This document shows, one piece after another, positions 1 to 10,844 of a stretch of DNA of 64,000 nt (its first letter is position 1; every line of letters begins with the position of its first letter). Origin of the DNA: Polynucleobacter sp. JS-JIR-II-50 (lineage in GTDB: Bacteria > Pseudomonadota > Gammaproteobacteria > Burkholderiales > Burkholderiaceae). The DNA lies in assembly GCF_018687895.1 (NCBI RefSeq), contig NZ_CP061307.1, positions 806,001-870,000 on the forward strand, in the 5' to 3' direction. The notes under the pieces are model-generated. The model did no database searches and was not told the DNA's origin. It saw only the letters and a list, made by a program, of their open reading frames with translations. Made by a program: the position numbers and the translations under genes.

Positions 1-329
1 CTTGTTACGAAGTGTTGAATGAACTTGGCCTCCAGGATGATCCATTATTCAAGTTGGCCATGACTCTTGAGAAGATTGCTTTGGAAGATGACTATTTTGT
101 GAGTCGTAAGCTCTATCCAAACGTTGACTTCTACTCAGGCATCGTGCAACGTGCTTTAGGCATCCCAACAGAAATGTTCACCTGTATTTTTGCCTTGGCA
201 AGAACAGTAGGTTGGATTGCTCAGTGGGAGGAAATGATTACTGATCCTGAGTATAAAATTGGACGTCCACGTCAGTTGTACGTTGGCGAAACAGCGCGCA
301 AAGTTCCGAACATCTCAGTTCGTAAATAA
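1..329 (+). CDS. gltA: Citrate synthase, C-terminal part (cut by window edge)
   Basis: This is the last 108 codons of citrate synthase, which condenses acetyl-CoA and oxaloacetate in the TCA cycle. The reading frame is open from base 3. The segment NVDFYSG carries the catalytic Asp of the hexameric bacterial enzymes, and GRPRQLY near the end is the usual C-terminal Arg-containing motif. The remaining roughly three quarters lie upstream of the window. leuC follows after 17 bases. Identity is by motif recognition, so the type (hexameric GltA rather than methylcitrate synthase) is likely but not proven by this fragment. Confidence 0.93.
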   Translation, partial: CYEVLNELGLQDDPLFKLAMTLEKIALEDDYFVSRKLYPNVDFYSGIVQRALGIPTEMFTCIFALARTVGWIAQWEEMITDPEYKIGRPRQLYVGETARKVPNISVRK

Positions 330-346
330 GGTATTTAAGGTCTCTC

Positions 347-1756
347 ATGTCTCGTACGCTTTATGACAAATTGTGGGATGACCACGTTGTTTACTCTGAA
401 GAAGATGGCACAGCCACGATTTATATCGATCGTCAGCTGCTGCATGAGGTAACTAGTCCTCAGGCATTTGAAGGGTTGAATTTGGCTGGCCGTCCAGTTT
501 GGCGCATCTCCGCTAATTTGGCTGTTTCTGATCACAACGTACCAACGACTGATCGCTCCGAAGGAATTACTGATCCGATATCCAAGTTGCAAGTAGATAC
601 TTTGGATCAAAACTGCGATGCCTTTGGGATTACCCAATACAAGATGAATGACACCCGCCAAGGGATTGTTCATGTCATTGGACCTGAGCAGGGTGCAACT
701 TTGCCTGGCATGACCGTGGTTTGCGGCGACTCTCATACCAGCACCCATGGCGCCTTTGGTGCTCTGGCATTCGGTATTGGCACCTCTGAAGTTGAGCATG
801 TCTTAGCAACACAAACTTTGCTGATGAAAAAAAGCAAGAACATGTTGGTGCGCGTAGATGGCCGATTACAACCTGGCTCAACAGCAAAAGATATCGTCTT
901 AGCAGTGATCGGTAAGATTGGAACAGCTGGTGGCACTGGTTACACCATTGAGTTTGCTGGCGAAGCCATTCGCAACCTTTCAATGGAAGGTCGTATGACT
1001 ATCTGCAATATGGCGATTGAAGCTGGCGCTCGCGCTGGTTTAGTTGCTGTAGATGAAACTACGATTGAATATATTCAGGGTCGTCCATATGCGCCCAAGG
1101 GCCCGGCGATGTTGCAGGCATTGCAATATTGGAGAACCTTGCATTCAGATCCTGATGCAAAGTTTGATGCCGTAGTTGAATTGCGTGCAGAAGAAATCGC
1201 TCCACAGGTTACCTGGGGAACTTCACCGGAAATGGTGCTTGCGATTAGTGAGCGTGTTCCTGATCCAGAAAAAGAGCGTGATCCAAACAAGCGTTCAGCA
1301 ATGGAGCGTGCCTTGGAGTACATGAACCTTACACCAAACACGCCTCTAAGCAGTATCTCTGTGGATAAAGTATTTATCGGCTCATGCACTAACAGTCGCA
1401 TTGAAGATATGCGTGCTGCTGCTAAGGTTGTAGATCGCTTAGGTAAAAAAGTTTCCGCCAATGTGAAGTTGGCATTAGTTGTTCCTGGCTCTGGTTTGGT
1501 AAAAGCCCAAGCAGAGCGTGAAGGCTTGGATCGTATATTCAAGGCTGCTGGCTTTGAATGGCGTGAACCTGGTTGCTCTATGTGCTTGGCCATGAATGCA
1601 GATCGCTTGGAGCCGGGAGAGCGTTGCGCCTCAACATCGAATCGTAACTTCGAAGGTCGTCAAGGCAATGGTGGTCGCACACATTTAGTTAGCCCTGCCA
1701 TGGCAGCTGCTGCGGCGATCGAAGGTCACTTTGTTGACGTACGTAAGATTTCATAA
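347..1756 (+). CDS. leuC: 3-isopropylmalate dehydratase large subunit LeuC
   Basis: The large subunit of isopropylmalate isomerase interconverts 2- and 3-isopropylmalate in leucine biosynthesis with LeuD. The 469-residue length is normal. The three 4Fe-4S cysteines of the aconitase family are visible: Cys347 in GSCTNSR and Cys410 and Cys413 in [14 protein letters not shown] near residue 130 is another family signature. It heads a leuC-lipoprotein-leuD-leuB-asd run on the plus strand. The ATG start follows gltA closely and nothing in frame argues for another. Confidence 0.98.
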   Translation: MSRTLYDKLWDDHVVYSEEDGTATIYIDRQLLHEVTSPQAFEGLNLAGRPVWRISANLAVSDHNVPTTDRSEGITDPISKLQVDTLDQNCDAFGITQYKMNDTRQGIVHVIGPEQGATLPGMTVVCGDSHTSTHGAFGALAFGIGTSEVEHVLATQTLLMKKSKNMLVRVDGRLQPGSTAKDIVLAVIGKIGTAGGTGYTIEFAGEAIRNLSMEGRMTICNMAIEAGARAGLVAVDETTIEYIQGRPYAPKGPAMLQALQYWRTLHSDPDAKFDAVVELRAEEIAPQVTWGTSPEMVLAISERVPDPEKERDPNKRSAMERALEYMNLTPNTPLSSISVDKVFIGSCTNSRIEDMRAAAKVVDRLGKKVSANVKLALVVPGSGLVKAQAEREGLDRIFKAAGFEWREPGCSMCLAMNADRLEPGERCASTSNRNFEGRQGNGGRTHLVSPAMAAAAAIEGHFVDVRKIS

Positions 1757-1768
1757 GGAAACTCATCA

Positions 1769-1972
1769 ATGAAATTTTCTTCACTCTCTTTAATTTCTAG
1801 ACTCGCAATGATTGGCATCGCTGGAATCATTATTTCTGCATGCAGCAGTACCATGGAAGGTGTTGGTAAAGACTTGCAGAACATGGGAACCTCAATGGGC
1901 GGATCAAGCAACACGCAAAATAATCAATCTCAAACCAAGGGTAAGGATGTTGTTGTTACCCCTGTGAAGTAA
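1769..1972 (+). CDS. Small entericidin-like lipoprotein
   Basis: A 67-residue protein begins with a basic and hydrophobic signal sequence and a lipobox ISAC at about residues 22-25, so the mature lipid-anchored peptide is only some 43 residues. The mature part (CSSTMEGVGKDLQNMG) resembles the entericidin EcnA/EcnB family, small envelope lipoproteins of poorly defined role. It sits 12 bases after leuC and 33 bases before leuD, within the leucine operon. Preceding AAGGAA is a good ribosome site. The family match is by eye; the lipoprotein nature is clear from sequence. Confidence 0.8.
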   Translation: MKFSSLSLISRLAMIGIAGIIISACSSTMEGVGKDLQNMGTSMGGSSNTQNNQSQTKGKDVVVTPVK

Positions 1973-2005
1973 AACATTTAGAGTAAATAGAGTAAAAGTC
2001 GAATC

Positions 2006-2653
2006 ATGGAAAAATTTACGGTATACAAAGGTTTAGTTGCTCCGCTTAATCGCGAGAACGTGGATACCGATGCCATTATTCCGAAGCAGTTTCTAAAATC
2101 AATCAAGAAGACTGGCTTTGGTCAAAATCTGTTTGATGAATGGCGCTACCTCGATCATGGTGAGCCTGGTCAAGATTGCAGTACGCGTCCCATTAACCCG
2201 GACTTTGTTCTCAATCAACCACGCTACAAAGGTGCTGGCATTCTGTTGGCTCGCAAGAACTTTGGTTGCGGCAGTTCCCGTGAGCATGCTCCCTGGGCCT
2301 TGGATCAATTTGGCTTTAGAGCGGTGATTGCACCTAGTTTTGCAGATATTTTCTACAACAACTGCTTCAAAAACGGTGTTTTGCCGATTGTTTTGACTGA
2401 AATGCAGGTTGACCATCTTTTTAACGAAACCCAAGCGTTTAACGGCTATCAATTAACAATCGATCTAGCAGCACAGCAGGTTATTGCCCCTGATGGCACT
2501 GCTTATAGCTTCGAAGTAGCCCCTTTTAGAAAGTATTGCCTTCTTAACGGCTTAGACGATATTGGCCTAACCCTGCAACATGCAGATAAAATCAAGGCTT
2601 ATGAAGCCGAGCGCATTCTAAAAATGCCTTGGCTTGCGACACAATTGCCGTAA
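2006..2653 (+). CDS. leuD: 3-isopropylmalate dehydratase small subunit LeuD
   Basis: The swivel-domain subunit of isopropylmalate isomerase, partner of LeuC. The 215-residue length fits. [14 protein letters not shown] near residue 18 and [13 protein letters not shown] near residue 86 are family signatures; the latter contains active-site residues contributed by the small subunit. It is separated from leuC only by the small lipoprotein gene and is followed by leuB after 23 bases, so the three leucine genes are very probably co-transcribed. Confidence 0.98.
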   Translation: MEKFTVYKGLVAPLNRENVDTDAIIPKQFLKSIKKTGFGQNLFDEWRYLDHGEPGQDCSTRPINPDFVLNQPRYKGAGILLARKNFGCGSSREHAPWALDQFGFRAVIAPSFADIFYNNCFKNGVLPIVLTEMQVDHLFNETQAFNGYQLTIDLAAQQVIAPDGTAYSFEVAPFRKYCLLNGLDDIGLTLQHADKIKAYEAERILKMPWLATQLP

Positions 2654-2676
2654 TTTCGTTGATTTAAAGGCCTTTC

Positions 2677-3747
2677 ATGAAAATTGCAGTTCTACCGGGC
2701 GATGGTATCGGCCCGGAAATCGTTGCACAAGCCGTTCGGGTGCTTCAAGCACTTGGCCCTCAGTTTGATTTAGAAGAAGCTCCCGTAGGCGGAGCGGCTT
2801 ATGACGTCGCTGGACATCCTTTACCACCCGCCACCTTAGAGCTCGCTAAAAAAGCGGATGCTATCTTGTTTGGTGCGGTAGGCGATTGGAAATACGACAC
2901 ACTTGCGCGCGAGCTGCGCCCCGAACAAGCAATTTTGGGTTTGCGTAAACACCTCGAGTTATTTGCTAACTTCAGGCCTGCCATTTGTTACCCAGAGCTC
3001 ACTGCTGCATCAAGTCTTAAGCCAGAAATCATTGGTGGCTTGGATATCTTGATTGTGCGTGAGCTCAATGGTGATATTTACTTTGGTCAGCCACGCGGTA
3101 TTCGTACTTCTGAGTTGCCGCTGTTTAAAGGTGCGCGCGAAGGTTTTGACACCATGCATTACAGCGAACCTGAAGTAGAGCGCATTGGACATGTTGCTTT
3201 TGAAGCAGCACGCAAGCGCGGTAAAAAAGTGTGCAGCGTAGACAAGGCAAACGTATTAGAGACTTCTCAGCTTTGGCGTGAAGTCATGATTCGGGTTTCT
3301 AAAGGCTATCCAGATGTTGAGTTATCCCATATGTATGTGGATAACGCTGCGATGCAGTTGGTTAAAGCGCCTAAAGCATTTGATGTAGTGGTAACTGGCA
3401 ATCTGTTTGGTGACATCTTGTCTGATGAAGCTGCGATGCTGACTGGCTCTATCGGCATGTTGCCATCTGCATCTTTAGATAAGAACAATAAGGGCTTGTA
3501 TGAGCCTAGCCATGGTTCTGCGCCGGATATCGCTGGTAAGGGTATCGCCAATCCATTGGCAACCATTTTGTCTGCGGCGATGATGTTGCGTTATTCATTA
3601 GGTATGCCTGCAGAAGCAGATCGCATTGAAAAAGCAGTGCAGAAAGTCTTAGCGCAAGGTTTAAGAACAGCAGATATCTATACCGAAGGCACGAAAAAAG
3701 TATCAACGGTTGAAATGGGCGATGCTGTAGTTGCAGCGCTTGCGTAA
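2677..3747 (+). CDS. leuB: 3-isopropylmalate dehydrogenase LeuB
   Basis: NAD-dependent oxidative decarboxylation of 3-isopropylmalate to 2-oxoisocaproate, the third leucine-specific step. The 356-residue length is typical. It starts [15 protein letters not shown], a hallmark of the family. [10 protein letters not shown] around residue 190 and [15 protein letters not shown] around residue 240 supply catalytic Lys and metal-binding Asp residues, and the NAD loop [14 protein letters not shown] follows. Fourth gene of the leu-asd run. Confidence 0.98.
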   Translation: MKIAVLPGDGIGPEIVAQAVRVLQALGPQFDLEEAPVGGAAYDVAGHPLPPATLELAKKADAILFGAVGDWKYDTLARELRPEQAILGLRKHLELFANFRPAICYPELTAASSLKPEIIGGLDILIVRELNGDIYFGQPRGIRTSELPLFKGAREGFDTMHYSEPEVERIGHVAFEAARKRGKKVCSVDKANVLETSQLWREVMIRVSKGYPDVELSHMYVDNAAMQLVKAPKAFDVVVTGNLFGDILSDEAAMLTGSIGMLPSASLDKNNKGLYEPSHGSAPDIAGKGIANPLATILSAAMMLRYSLGMPAEADRIEKAVQKVLAQGLRTADIYTEGTKKVSTVEMGDAVVAALA

Positions 3748-3793
3748 TAAATTCACTAGAAGCAAATCAAACACATTCACTAGATAGTTCATC

Positions 3794-4951
3794 ATGGCAA
3801 ATACAAAAACACCTTTGGTTGGTTTAGTTGGCTGGCGCGGTATGGTTGGTAGCGTTCTCATGGAGCGTATGCTTGCTGAAAAAGATTTCGATCTGATTGA
3901 ACCTGTATTTTTTAGTACCAGCCAAGCGGGTGGCGAAGTACCTTTGCTCAATGGTCAAAAAGTGACTAAGAGCGAAAGCACTTTGCAAGATGCGAATGAC
4001 ATCAAAGCATTGTCACGTTGTGACATCATTTTGACTTGCCAGGGTGGTGACTACACCAATGACATCTTCCCTAAGTTGCGTGCAGCAGGGTGGAATGGTC
4101 ACTGGATTGATGCTGCTAGTGCATTGCGTATGAAGGATGACGCAGTTTTAGTTTTAGATCCGGTTAATCGTCCGGTGATTGATAAAGCTTTAGCTGCTGG
4201 TGGGAAGAATTGGATCGGTGCTAATTGCACTGTGAGCTTGATGATGATGGCTATGGGTGGCTTGGTTAAGGCTGACATGGTTGAGTGGATCAGCGCGATG
4301 ACTTATCAAGCAGCTTCTGGTGCTGGTGCTCAAAATATGCGTGAGCTATTACTGCAGATGGGTGCTTTGCGTGACAGCGTAGCTACTGAGTTAGCTGATC
4401 CATCTTCTTGGATCTTGGACATTGATCGTAAGGTTACTGAGACATTGCGTTCTGCCGATTTCCCGAAAAAGAATTTCCGTAATACTGCCTTAGCGGGTAG
4501 TTTGATTCCTTGGATCGACGTGCCTGTTGAGAATGGCCAAACTAAAGAAGAGTGGAAGGGTGGCGCTGAGTTCAATAAGATCCTAGGTCGACCTGCATTC
4601 CGCACACCTGGCAGCATTCCAATCGATGGTTTGTGTGTTCGTGTAGGTGCGATGCGTTGCCATTCACAAGGTTTGACTGTGAAGCTCAAAAAAGATATTC
4701 CACTCAAAGAGATCGAGGCGATTCTGGCTGCAGATAATCAGTGGGTAAAAGTAGTTCCGAATGATCGTGAAACTACAGAGCGTGATTTATCTCCTGCTGC
4801 TGTCAGCGGTACATTGACTGTACCTATTGGCCGTTTGCATAAGATGGCAATGGGCCCAGAGTATTTGGGCGCATTTACTGTTGGCGACCAACTCTTGTGG
4901 GGCGCAGCTGAGCCATTGCGCCGCATGCTTCGCATTCTGCTTGAGAAGTAA
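3794..4951 (+). CDS. asd: Aspartate-semialdehyde dehydrogenase
   Basis: NADPH-dependent reduction of aspartyl phosphate to aspartate semialdehyde, feeding lysine/diaminopimelate, methionine and threonine synthesis. The 385-residue length and N-terminal [14 protein letters not shown] place it in the proteobacterial Asd group. The catalytic cysteine is Cys145 in GANCTVSLM, followed by the [12 protein letters not shown] segment. The gene lies 46 bases after leuB and is followed 10 bases later by fimV, an order common in Burkholderiales. Confidence 0.98.
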   Translation: MANTKTPLVGLVGWRGMVGSVLMERMLAEKDFDLIEPVFFSTSQAGGEVPLLNGQKVTKSESTLQDANDIKALSRCDIILTCQGGDYTNDIFPKLRAAGWNGHWIDAASALRMKDDAVLVLDPVNRPVIDKALAAGGKNWIGANCTVSLMMMAMGGLVKADMVEWISAMTYQAASGAGAQNMRELLLQMGALRDSVATELADPSSWILDIDRKVTETLRSADFPKKNFRNTALAGSLIPWIDVPVENGQTKEEWKGGAEFNKILGRPAFRTPGSIPIDGLCVRVGAMRCHSQGLTVKLKKDIPLKEIEAILAADNQWVKVVPNDRETTERDLSPAAVSGTLTVPIGRLHKMAMGPEYLGAFTVGDQLLWGAAEPLRRMLRILLEK

Positions 4952-4961
4952 TTTCTCTTTT

Positions 4962-6344
4962 ATGTTTCGTATTGGTCAACTAGGCTTAAAGCTACTTTGT
5001 GTTGTTCTGCTTAGTTGGTCATCTATCGCTGGTGCGATTAGCTTAGGCGCTCCTCAACTTCAGTCCCGCCCCGGCGAGCCACTGCGTGTAGAGATCCCAG
5101 TTCGAGTTGGTGCAGATGAGCAAGGTGCTTTATCTAGCCTGAATGTGACAATGCCTAATAAGGCATCTTATGAGCGCTTAGGCATTTCACAAAAGATTCT
5201 TGAGCTCAATCCGCAGGCAATGGTGTATCGCAATCGTCAAGAGCAACTGATGGTTTTGGTAGAGACAGTCAATTCTGTACCAATGACTGATGATCCATTC
5301 TTAGATGTACTAGTTAATCTCAATTGGTCTAGCGGTAGTCTTACTAAGGCATTCACATTGTTACTTGGTGATGTGCAGAAGATCACCGTAAAGTCGGGGC
5401 AGTCCTTATCTGAAATAGCTGCCATCATGGCGCCCCAATTGGATGGTGCTACCTTAGATCAAACCATGATGGCCTTGTATAGGGCCAACCCCGATGCGTT
5501 TGCTAGCGGTAGCATCAATCGCTTGGGCGCCGGGGCTGAGTTGTCCAAACCTAGTCTGGCGCTGCTGCGCTCTATTAGTCCGGCAGAGGCAAATCAGTTT
5601 GTAGCAGATGCTAACGAAGAGTGGCGAGCAGAACATGGCGAAAAAGAAGCGGGCACTGCTAATGGAAAATCAGGTAATCCTAAAACAGGGGAAGTTGTTC
5701 CCAAGGATCGACTGAAGATTGGTTCAAGCACTGATGGCAACGATCAAGAGCGTCGCTACACTGAAGAGTTGGTTGCTCAAGAGAAGATGTTGGAGCAGAC
5801 TAAAGCTCGGGTTGCTGAGCTAGAAAAGAATATTGCTGACTTACAGAGACTCCTAGATAAATCTAAGGAGAAGAAGGCGGTCGACAGCAATTTTGGCTTA
5901 GGTGGATTTGGTCCGGCTATTCTGGCTATTGGTTTGATTGGCTTGACAGGTTTATTGCTCTGGGGATTAGCCCGCAATGCGCGTCGCTCAGAAGCGCCAA
6001 GCTTTCATGCTGATACACAGCATGTTGCTAAAAATGAGAAACCTGCAGCCAGCTCTCATTTTGAAATGCCGGCTCGTGCAAAGGCATTGTTTGATGGTAT
6101 TGATCTCGATCTTTCAAAGCCTATAAAAGATGTACCTGTAATACCAAGCGCTCCTGTAGCCAATCCTTTGGCCGATACCTTACGCGTGAAATTGAATCTA
6201 GCGCGCGCTTACATTACGATCGAAGATTTCTCTGCAGCTAAGAAGTCTTTGGATGAAGTGCTTCGTATCAGTAATTCTGTCGATCCAGCGATCACCATTG
6301 AAGCGCAGGGCTTGTTGACAGAAATTTCGCATCGCAATACCTAA
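4962..6344 (+). CDS. fimV: FimV-like LysM/TPR inner-membrane protein
   Basis: A 460-residue FimV/HubP-type polar organiser, linked in other bacteria to type IV pili and pole identity. The open frame extends back into asd, but ATG at 4962 gives a proper signal sequence (MFRIGQLGLKLL...AGA) and avoids overlap. The N-terminal FimV domain begins ISLGAPQLQSRPGEPL, then a LysM-like segment (VKSGQSLSEIAAIM), a coiled coil (about residues 265-305), a transmembrane helix (about 315-335) and a short C-terminal TPR-like part. It is shorter than the acidic, 900-residue FimV of Pseudomonas, lacking the long acidic stretch. Confidence 0.85.
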   Translation: MFRIGQLGLKLLCVVLLSWSSIAGAISLGAPQLQSRPGEPLRVEIPVRVGADEQGALSSLNVTMPNKASYERLGISQKILELNPQAMVYRNRQEQLMVLVETVNSVPMTDDPFLDVLVNLNWSSGSLTKAFTLLLGDVQKITVKSGQSLSEIAAIMAPQLDGATLDQTMMALYRANPDAFASGSINRLGAGAELSKPSLALLRSISPAEANQFVADANEEWRAEHGEKEAGTANGKSGNPKTGEVVPKDRLKIGSSTDGNDQERRYTEELVAQEKMLEQTKARVAELEKNIADLQRLLDKSKEKKAVDSNFGLGGFGPAILAIGLIGLTGLLLWGLARNARRSEAPSFHADTQHVAKNEKPAASSHFEMPARAKALFDGIDLDLSKPIKDVPVIPSAPVANPLADTLRVKLNLARAYITIEDFSAAKKSLDEVLRISNSVDPAITIEAQGLLTEISHRNT

Positions 6345-6347
6345 ACC

Positions 6348-7199
6348 ATGCGCATAGCCCTTGGCCTTCAGTATGACGGCAGCCCCTATTCAGGCTGGCA
6401 AACCCAAGTAAATCACAACACAGTACAAGATGAATTAGAAAAGGCGATTTCTGCCTTTGTTGGTGAGCAGGCTTGTGCGGAATATCCTATCCATACAATT
6501 ACCGCAGGTAGAACTGACACTGGCGTTCATGCCTTAGGACAGGTTGTGCATTTCGATACCAATGTTGAGCGTGAAGACTTTTCATGGGTAAGGGGGGTGA
6601 ACTCATTCTTACCTTCATCGATTGTGGTGAACTGGGCAAAGCCGGTTTCCGATCAGTTCAGTGCGCGCTTCTCCGCGTATGAGCGTGAATATATTTATGC
6701 CTTGCAAGCGGGACCTTGTCGTTCGCCGATGTCGCACTCACGCGCAGGTTACTTACTGGTCCCACCAAATCAATGGCTTGATGTGGAAGCCATGAAAAAA
6801 TCAGCAGAGTGCCTGATTGGCGAACACGACTTCAGTTCTTTTCGCTCATCCGAGTGCCAAAGTAAAACACCGGTAAAAACGATTTACTCCATTGAGGTTA
6901 TTTCTGAGCAACCATGGCTGTATTTCCGAATTCGGGGAAATGCCTTTTTGCATCACATGATCCGCAATGTGGTCGGCTGTTTTTTGCAAATTGGTCAGGG
7001 TAGACAAAAGCCGGAGTGGATGGCCGAAGTCCTGGCTGCTAAGAATAGGCAAATCGCCGCTCCTACTTTTATGGCCGATGGCCTATATTTGGCTAAAATT
7101 ACTTACCCAGACGAATTTGCTATTCCACAGCCATGGCTTGAAAACTCTTGGCTGCCTGCCAAGGTCATCGGGAAACAAAATAAAGAGCAAGGGAAATAA
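6348..7199 (+). CDS. truA: tRNA pseudouridine(38-40) synthase TruA
   Basis: Isomerises uridines 38-40 in the anticodon stem-loop of tRNAs. At 283 residues it has the usual size. The catalytic Asp57 lies in [10 protein letters not shown], and the N-terminal [14 protein letters not shown] and the later [10 protein letters not shown] motif are characteristic. It starts three bases after the fimV stop, so the two genes are probably translationally linked. trpF follows. Confidence 0.97.
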   Translation: MRIALGLQYDGSPYSGWQTQVNHNTVQDELEKAISAFVGEQACAEYPIHTITAGRTDTGVHALGQVVHFDTNVEREDFSWVRGVNSFLPSSIVVNWAKPVSDQFSARFSAYEREYIYALQAGPCRSPMSHSRAGYLLVPPNQWLDVEAMKKSAECLIGEHDFSSFRSSECQSKTPVKTIYSIEVISEQPWLYFRIRGNAFLHHMIRNVVGCFLQIGQGRQKPEWMAEVLAAKNRQIAAPTFMADGLYLAKITYPDEFAIPQPWLENSWLPAKVIGKQNKEQGK

Positions 7200-7224
7200 A
7201 GGCCCCAGGCTTTATCATTCATTT

Positions 7225-7902
7225 ATGGGCTTACTGACATATTCTCCGGGCCGAACTAGGGTCAAAATCTGCGGCTTAAAGACAGCTGCTGACATCGATT
7301 CTGCTGTTTCTGCGGGAGTGGATGCTGTTGGCTTCGTCTTTTATCCCCCTAGCGTGCGGGCTGTAAGCCCTAATATCGCTGCGCAGCTCATTTCTAGGCT
7401 TCCTGCGGGGGTAGATGCCGTTGGATTGGTTGTAAACGCTACAGATGAGCAATTTGCAGCAATTCGGGCTGCTGCCTCGATCACCTTATGGCAGTTTCAT
7501 GGGGATGAGACCCCAGAGCGCTGCGCCCAGCTTGCTGCAGGCGAGCCTTGGATGAAGGCCGCTCGTGTAGGAACTGGCTTCGCTTTTGACGATTTTTCCC
7601 TACAATATGGGGATGCAAACGCTTTTCTGCTGGATGCCCTGGTTGAGGGATATGGTGGCGGAGGCGTTCCTTTTGATTGGCAAGGGATTCCACAGACATG
7701 GGTAAGCGAAAACGCGCCTCGGGTCGTTTTGAGTGGTGGATTGAACACGCACAACGTGGGCGAGGCTATTGCACGCCTGCATCCTTGCGCGGTTGACGTC
7801 AGTAGTGGCGTAGAAAGCAGCAGGGGTGTTAAGGATCCTGCGCTCATGGCCCAATTTGTTCAAGCAGTGCGCGCAGCGGATGCCAAAGCATCATCCCAAT
7901 AA
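7225..7902 (+). CDS. trpF: Phosphoribosylanthranilate isomerase TrpF
   Basis: Amadori rearrangement of phosphoribosylanthranilate in tryptophan synthesis. The frame is open far back inside truA; the ATG at 7225 is chosen because the TIM-barrel fold starts soon after it (RVKICGLKTAADID, with the general base Cys16) and the length becomes 225 residues, normal for TrpF. The glycine-rich phosphate loop GYGGGGVPFDW and LSGGLNTHNV with the following VDVSSGVE are present. trpB follows after 30 bases. trpF with trpBA but without trpEGDC is the normal split arrangement in this group. Confidence 0.95.
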   Translation: MGLLTYSPGRTRVKICGLKTAADIDSAVSAGVDAVGFVFYPPSVRAVSPNIAAQLISRLPAGVDAVGLVVNATDEQFAAIRAAASITLWQFHGDETPERCAQLAAGEPWMKAARVGTGFAFDDFSLQYGDANAFLLDALVEGYGGGGVPFDWQGIPQTWVSENAPRVVLSGGLNTHNVGEAIARLHPCAVDVSSGVESSRGVKDPALMAQFVQAVRAADAKASSQ

Positions 7903-7932
7903 TTTGCTATAGATAAATCAAAAGAGGTAGCT

Positions 7933-9126
7933 ATGTACGACAAGCCAGATGCACGAGGACACTTCGGTCCTTACGGCGGCGTGTTTGTTTCTGAGACATT
8001 GATGTTTGCCTTAGATGAGCTTAAAGAAGCTTATGCAAAGTATCAACACGATCCAGAATTCATTGAAGAGTTTCATTACGAGCTCAAACATTTTGTTGGT
8101 AGACCTTCACCGGTTTATCACGCTAAGCGTTGGAGCGAAATGCTGGGTGGCGCACAAATCTATCTGAAACGAGAAGATTTAAATCACACTGGCGCACACA
8201 AGATTAATAACGTGATTGGTCAAGCGATGTTGGCCAAGCGCATGGGTAAGCCTCGCATTATTGCGGAGACAGGAGCAGGGCAGCACGGTGTTGCTACAGC
8301 AACGATCTGCGCTCGCTTTGGCTTAGACTGCACGGTCTATCAAGGCTCTGTGGACGTAGCCCGTCAGGCGCAAAACGTATTCCGCATGAAGTTACTTGGC
8401 GCAAAGGTAGTTCCAGTGGAATCTGGTACCAAGACTTTGAAAGATGCGCTCAATGAAGCGATGCGCGATTGGGTTACCAACGTGGATAACACTTTCTACA
8501 TCATTGGCACTGTCGCAGGACCACATCCTTATCCAATGATGGTGAGAGATTTTCAGAGCGTGATTGGTGAAGAGTGCAAAGTGCAGATGCCAGAGATGAC
8601 TGGTCGTCAGCCTGACTATGTTTTAGCTTGTGTTGGCGGCGGCTCTAATGCGATGGGCATTTTTTACCCTTACATTGATTTCCCGGAAGTGAAACTGGTT
8701 GGTGTCGAAGCTGCAGGACATGGTTTGGGTAGTGGCTTGCATTCAGCAGCCTTATGCGTTGGAACACCTGGCGTGTTGCACGGCAACCGTACTTATTTAT
8801 TGCAAGACAAGAATGGCCAGATCTCTGAAACACATTCTGTTTCTGCTGGTATGGACTATCCCGGTGTTGGTCCTGAACATGCATGGTTAAAAGATTCTGG
8901 TCGCGCAGACTATGTGGCGATTACAGATGAAGAGGCGCTCCAAGCATTCCATGATTGCTGCCAGATTGAAGGTATCATTCCTGCGCTTGAGTCTTCTCAT
9001 GCCATTGCCTATGCCTGTAAGCTTGCTAAGACCTTGCCAAAAGACAAGACCATCCTGGTCAACCTCTCTGGTCGTGGTGACAAGGATATGCATACCGTTG
9101 CACAGGCAACAGGTTCAGAAGGTTAA
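7933..9126 (+). CDS. trpB: Tryptophan synthase beta chain
   Basis: PLP-dependent condensation of indole and serine to tryptophan. The 397-residue length is right. The PLP lysine is Lys90 in HTGAHKINN; the phosphate-binding [10 protein letters not shown] and the C-terminal LSGRGDKD segment are present. The N-terminus [15 protein letters not shown] is typical of the TrpB1 class that pairs with TrpA, whose gene follows 22 bases later. A good ribosome site (AGAGGT) precedes the ATG. Confidence 0.99.
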   Translation: MYDKPDARGHFGPYGGVFVSETLMFALDELKEAYAKYQHDPEFIEEFHYELKHFVGRPSPVYHAKRWSEMLGGAQIYLKREDLNHTGAHKINNVIGQAMLAKRMGKPRIIAETGAGQHGVATATICARFGLDCTVYQGSVDVARQAQNVFRMKLLGAKVVPVESGTKTLKDALNEAMRDWVTNVDNTFYIIGTVAGPHPYPMMVRDFQSVIGEECKVQMPEMTGRQPDYVLACVGGGSNAMGIFYPYIDFPEVKLVGVEAAGHGLGSGLHSAALCVGTPGVLHGNRTYLLQDKNGQISETHSVSAGMDYPGVGPEHAWLKDSGRADYVAITDEEALQAFHDCCQIEGIIPALESSHAIAYACKLAKTLPKDKTILVNLSGRGDKDMHTVAQATGSEG

Positions 9127-9148
9127 GAATTACTTTTAAGAAATACTT

Positions 9149-9946
9149 ATGTCAAAAATTACTGCGCTCTTCAAGGAGCTAAAAGCAACAGGCAAAAAAG
9201 GATTGATCCCTTTTATTACTGCAGGCGATCCAGATCCTAAACAAACCGTTGAACTCATGCATGCATTAGTTCGCGGCGGTTCGAGTGTGATTGAGTTAGG
9301 TGTGCCATTTTCAGATCCAATGGCTGATGGTCCTGTCATTCAGAGATCATCGGAACGCGCACTGACTCAAGGTGTCACTTTGCATAGCTGCTTAGAGATG
9401 GTGAAAGAATTCCGCAAGCTGGATGCCAATACACCAGTTGTTTTGATGGGTTATGCAAACCCAGTTGAGCAAATGGGAGCAGAGCGTTTTGCAACCGAAG
9501 CAAAGGCTGCTGGTGTCGACGGTGTTCTCGTAGTGGATTACCCACCAGAAGAGTGTGTGGACTTTGCCGCTCGTATGCGCGTTGCCGGCATTGACCCGAT
9601 TTTCTTATTAGCGCCTACTTCATCACATGAGCGCATTAAAGAGGCGGCCAAAATAGCTTCTGGTTATATCTATTACGTTTCTATGAGAGGGGTTACTGGC
9701 GCCTCTAACCTCAATACGCAGGATGTGGCCAGCATCATCCCGAAAATTCGTGAAGAGACGGATATTCCGATCGCTGTCGGCTTTGGTATTAGTGATGCAG
9801 CTAGCGCCAAAGCGGTATCAGTCAGTGCTGATGCGGTTGTCATCGGCAGCCGAATTATTCGTCTTTTGGAGGATGCGCCCCCTGGGCAGGCGGTACAATC
9901 ACTGGAAACCTTCATTCGTGAGATACGCGACGCATTGGATAGCTAA
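9149..9946 (+). CDS. trpA: Tryptophan synthase alpha chain
   Basis: Cleaves indole-3-glycerol phosphate to indole and glyceraldehyde 3-phosphate, passing indole to TrpB. Catalytic residues Glu49 and Asp60 stand in [14 protein letters not shown] at exactly the positions of the enterobacterial enzyme. SMRGVTG and the phosphate-binding VGFGISDA are also present. The gene has 265 residues and is followed six bases later by accD, so biosynthetic and lipid genes share a transcript. Confidence 0.98.
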   Translation: MSKITALFKELKATGKKGLIPFITAGDPDPKQTVELMHALVRGGSSVIELGVPFSDPMADGPVIQRSSERALTQGVTLHSCLEMVKEFRKLDANTPVVLMGYANPVEQMGAERFATEAKAAGVDGVLVVDYPPEECVDFAARMRVAGIDPIFLLAPTSSHERIKEAAKIASGYIYYVSMRGVTGASNLNTQDVASIIPKIREETDIPIAVGFGISDAASAKAVSVSADAVVIGSRIIRLLEDAPPGQAVQSLETFIREIRDALDS

Positions 9947-9952
9947 AAACTG

Positions 9953-10840
9953 ATGAGCTGGATAGATAAATTACTCCCACCCCAAATTCAACATACTGAT
10001 CCTGCAAATCGCAAGTCAGTACCTGAGGGATTGTGGGTCAAGTGCCCCAGTTGTGAAACTGTTTTGTACAGCACTGACATTGAAGCCAATTTATCGGTAT
10101 GCCCAAAATGTAGTCATCACATGCGTATCGGAGCGCGTCTGCGCTTAGACAGCTTGCTAGATGAAAAAGGCCGCTACGAAATCGGTGCTGATATCTATCC
10201 AACTGACCCGCTGAAATTTAAAGACTCTAAAAAATACCCAGATCGCATTAAAGAAGCGAATGATGCTTCTGGTGAATCTGAGGCCCTCATTGTGATGGGT
10301 GGCAAGATTGAAGCTATTCCTGTAGTGGCTGCTTGTTTCGAATTTCAATACATGGGTGGTTCGATGGGCTCAGTAGTGGGTGAGCGTTTTGCCCGCGGAG
10401 TACAAGAGGCAATTAATAAGAAGTGCGCTTTCATTTGTGTCACTGCTACTGGCGGTGCGCGTATGCAAGAAAGCTTGTTATCCCTTTTCCAAATGGCGAA
10501 GACTAACTCGATGTTGACCTTGTTAGCTAAAAAAGGCTTGCCTTATATCAGCGTGCTTACTGACCCTACGATGGGTGGTATTTCTGCCAGCTTTGCCTTC
10601 ATGGGTGATGTAGTGATGGCCGAACCAAAAGCGTTAATTGGTTTTGCTGGCCCACGCGTGATTGAACAAACTGTTCGCGAAAAATTGCCTGAAGGATTCC
10701 AGAGATCTGAGTTCCTGATGCAAAAGGGCGGTATTGACATGATTGTTGATCGTCGTCAGATGCGCAGTGAAATTGCGCGTTTACTTGCTTTGTTGCAAAA
10801 GCTTCCTGAGCCTGCTATCGCGGGTAGCGCAGTCGTTTAA
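9953..10840 (+). CDS. accD: Acetyl-CoA carboxylase carboxyltransferase subunit beta
   Basis: Beta subunit of the carboxyltransferase that makes malonyl-CoA for fatty-acid synthesis. The N-terminal zinc ribbon is complete: Cys31, Cys34, Cys50 and Cys53 in two CPxC pairs. The crotonase-like carboxyltransferase domain contains [18 protein letters not shown] and [14 protein letters not shown]. The length of 295 residues is usual. AccD-FolC is a conserved neighbour pair in proteobacteria. Confidence 0.98.
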   Translation: MSWIDKLLPPQIQHTDPANRKSVPEGLWVKCPSCETVLYSTDIEANLSVCPKCSHHMRIGARLRLDSLLDEKGRYEIGADIYPTDPLKFKDSKKYPDRIKEANDASGESEALIVMGGKIEAIPVVAACFEFQYMGGSMGSVVGERFARGVQEAINKKCAFICVTATGGARMQESLLSLFQMAKTNSMLTLLAKKGLPYISVLTDPTMGGISASFAFMGDVVMAEPKALIGFAGPRVIEQTVREKLPEGFQRSEFLMQKGGIDMIVDRRQMRSEIARLLALLQKLPEPAIAGSAVV

Positions 10841-10844
10841 GCGC

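Noticed and set aside
4827..4961. 5' extension of the fimV frame into asd
   Set aside because: The signal peptide begins at 4962; the extension overlaps the end of asd.
6967..7224. Long 5' extension of the trpF frame into truA
   Set aside because: TrpF homologues start near the ATG at 7225, and the extension has no domain and overlaps truA completely.
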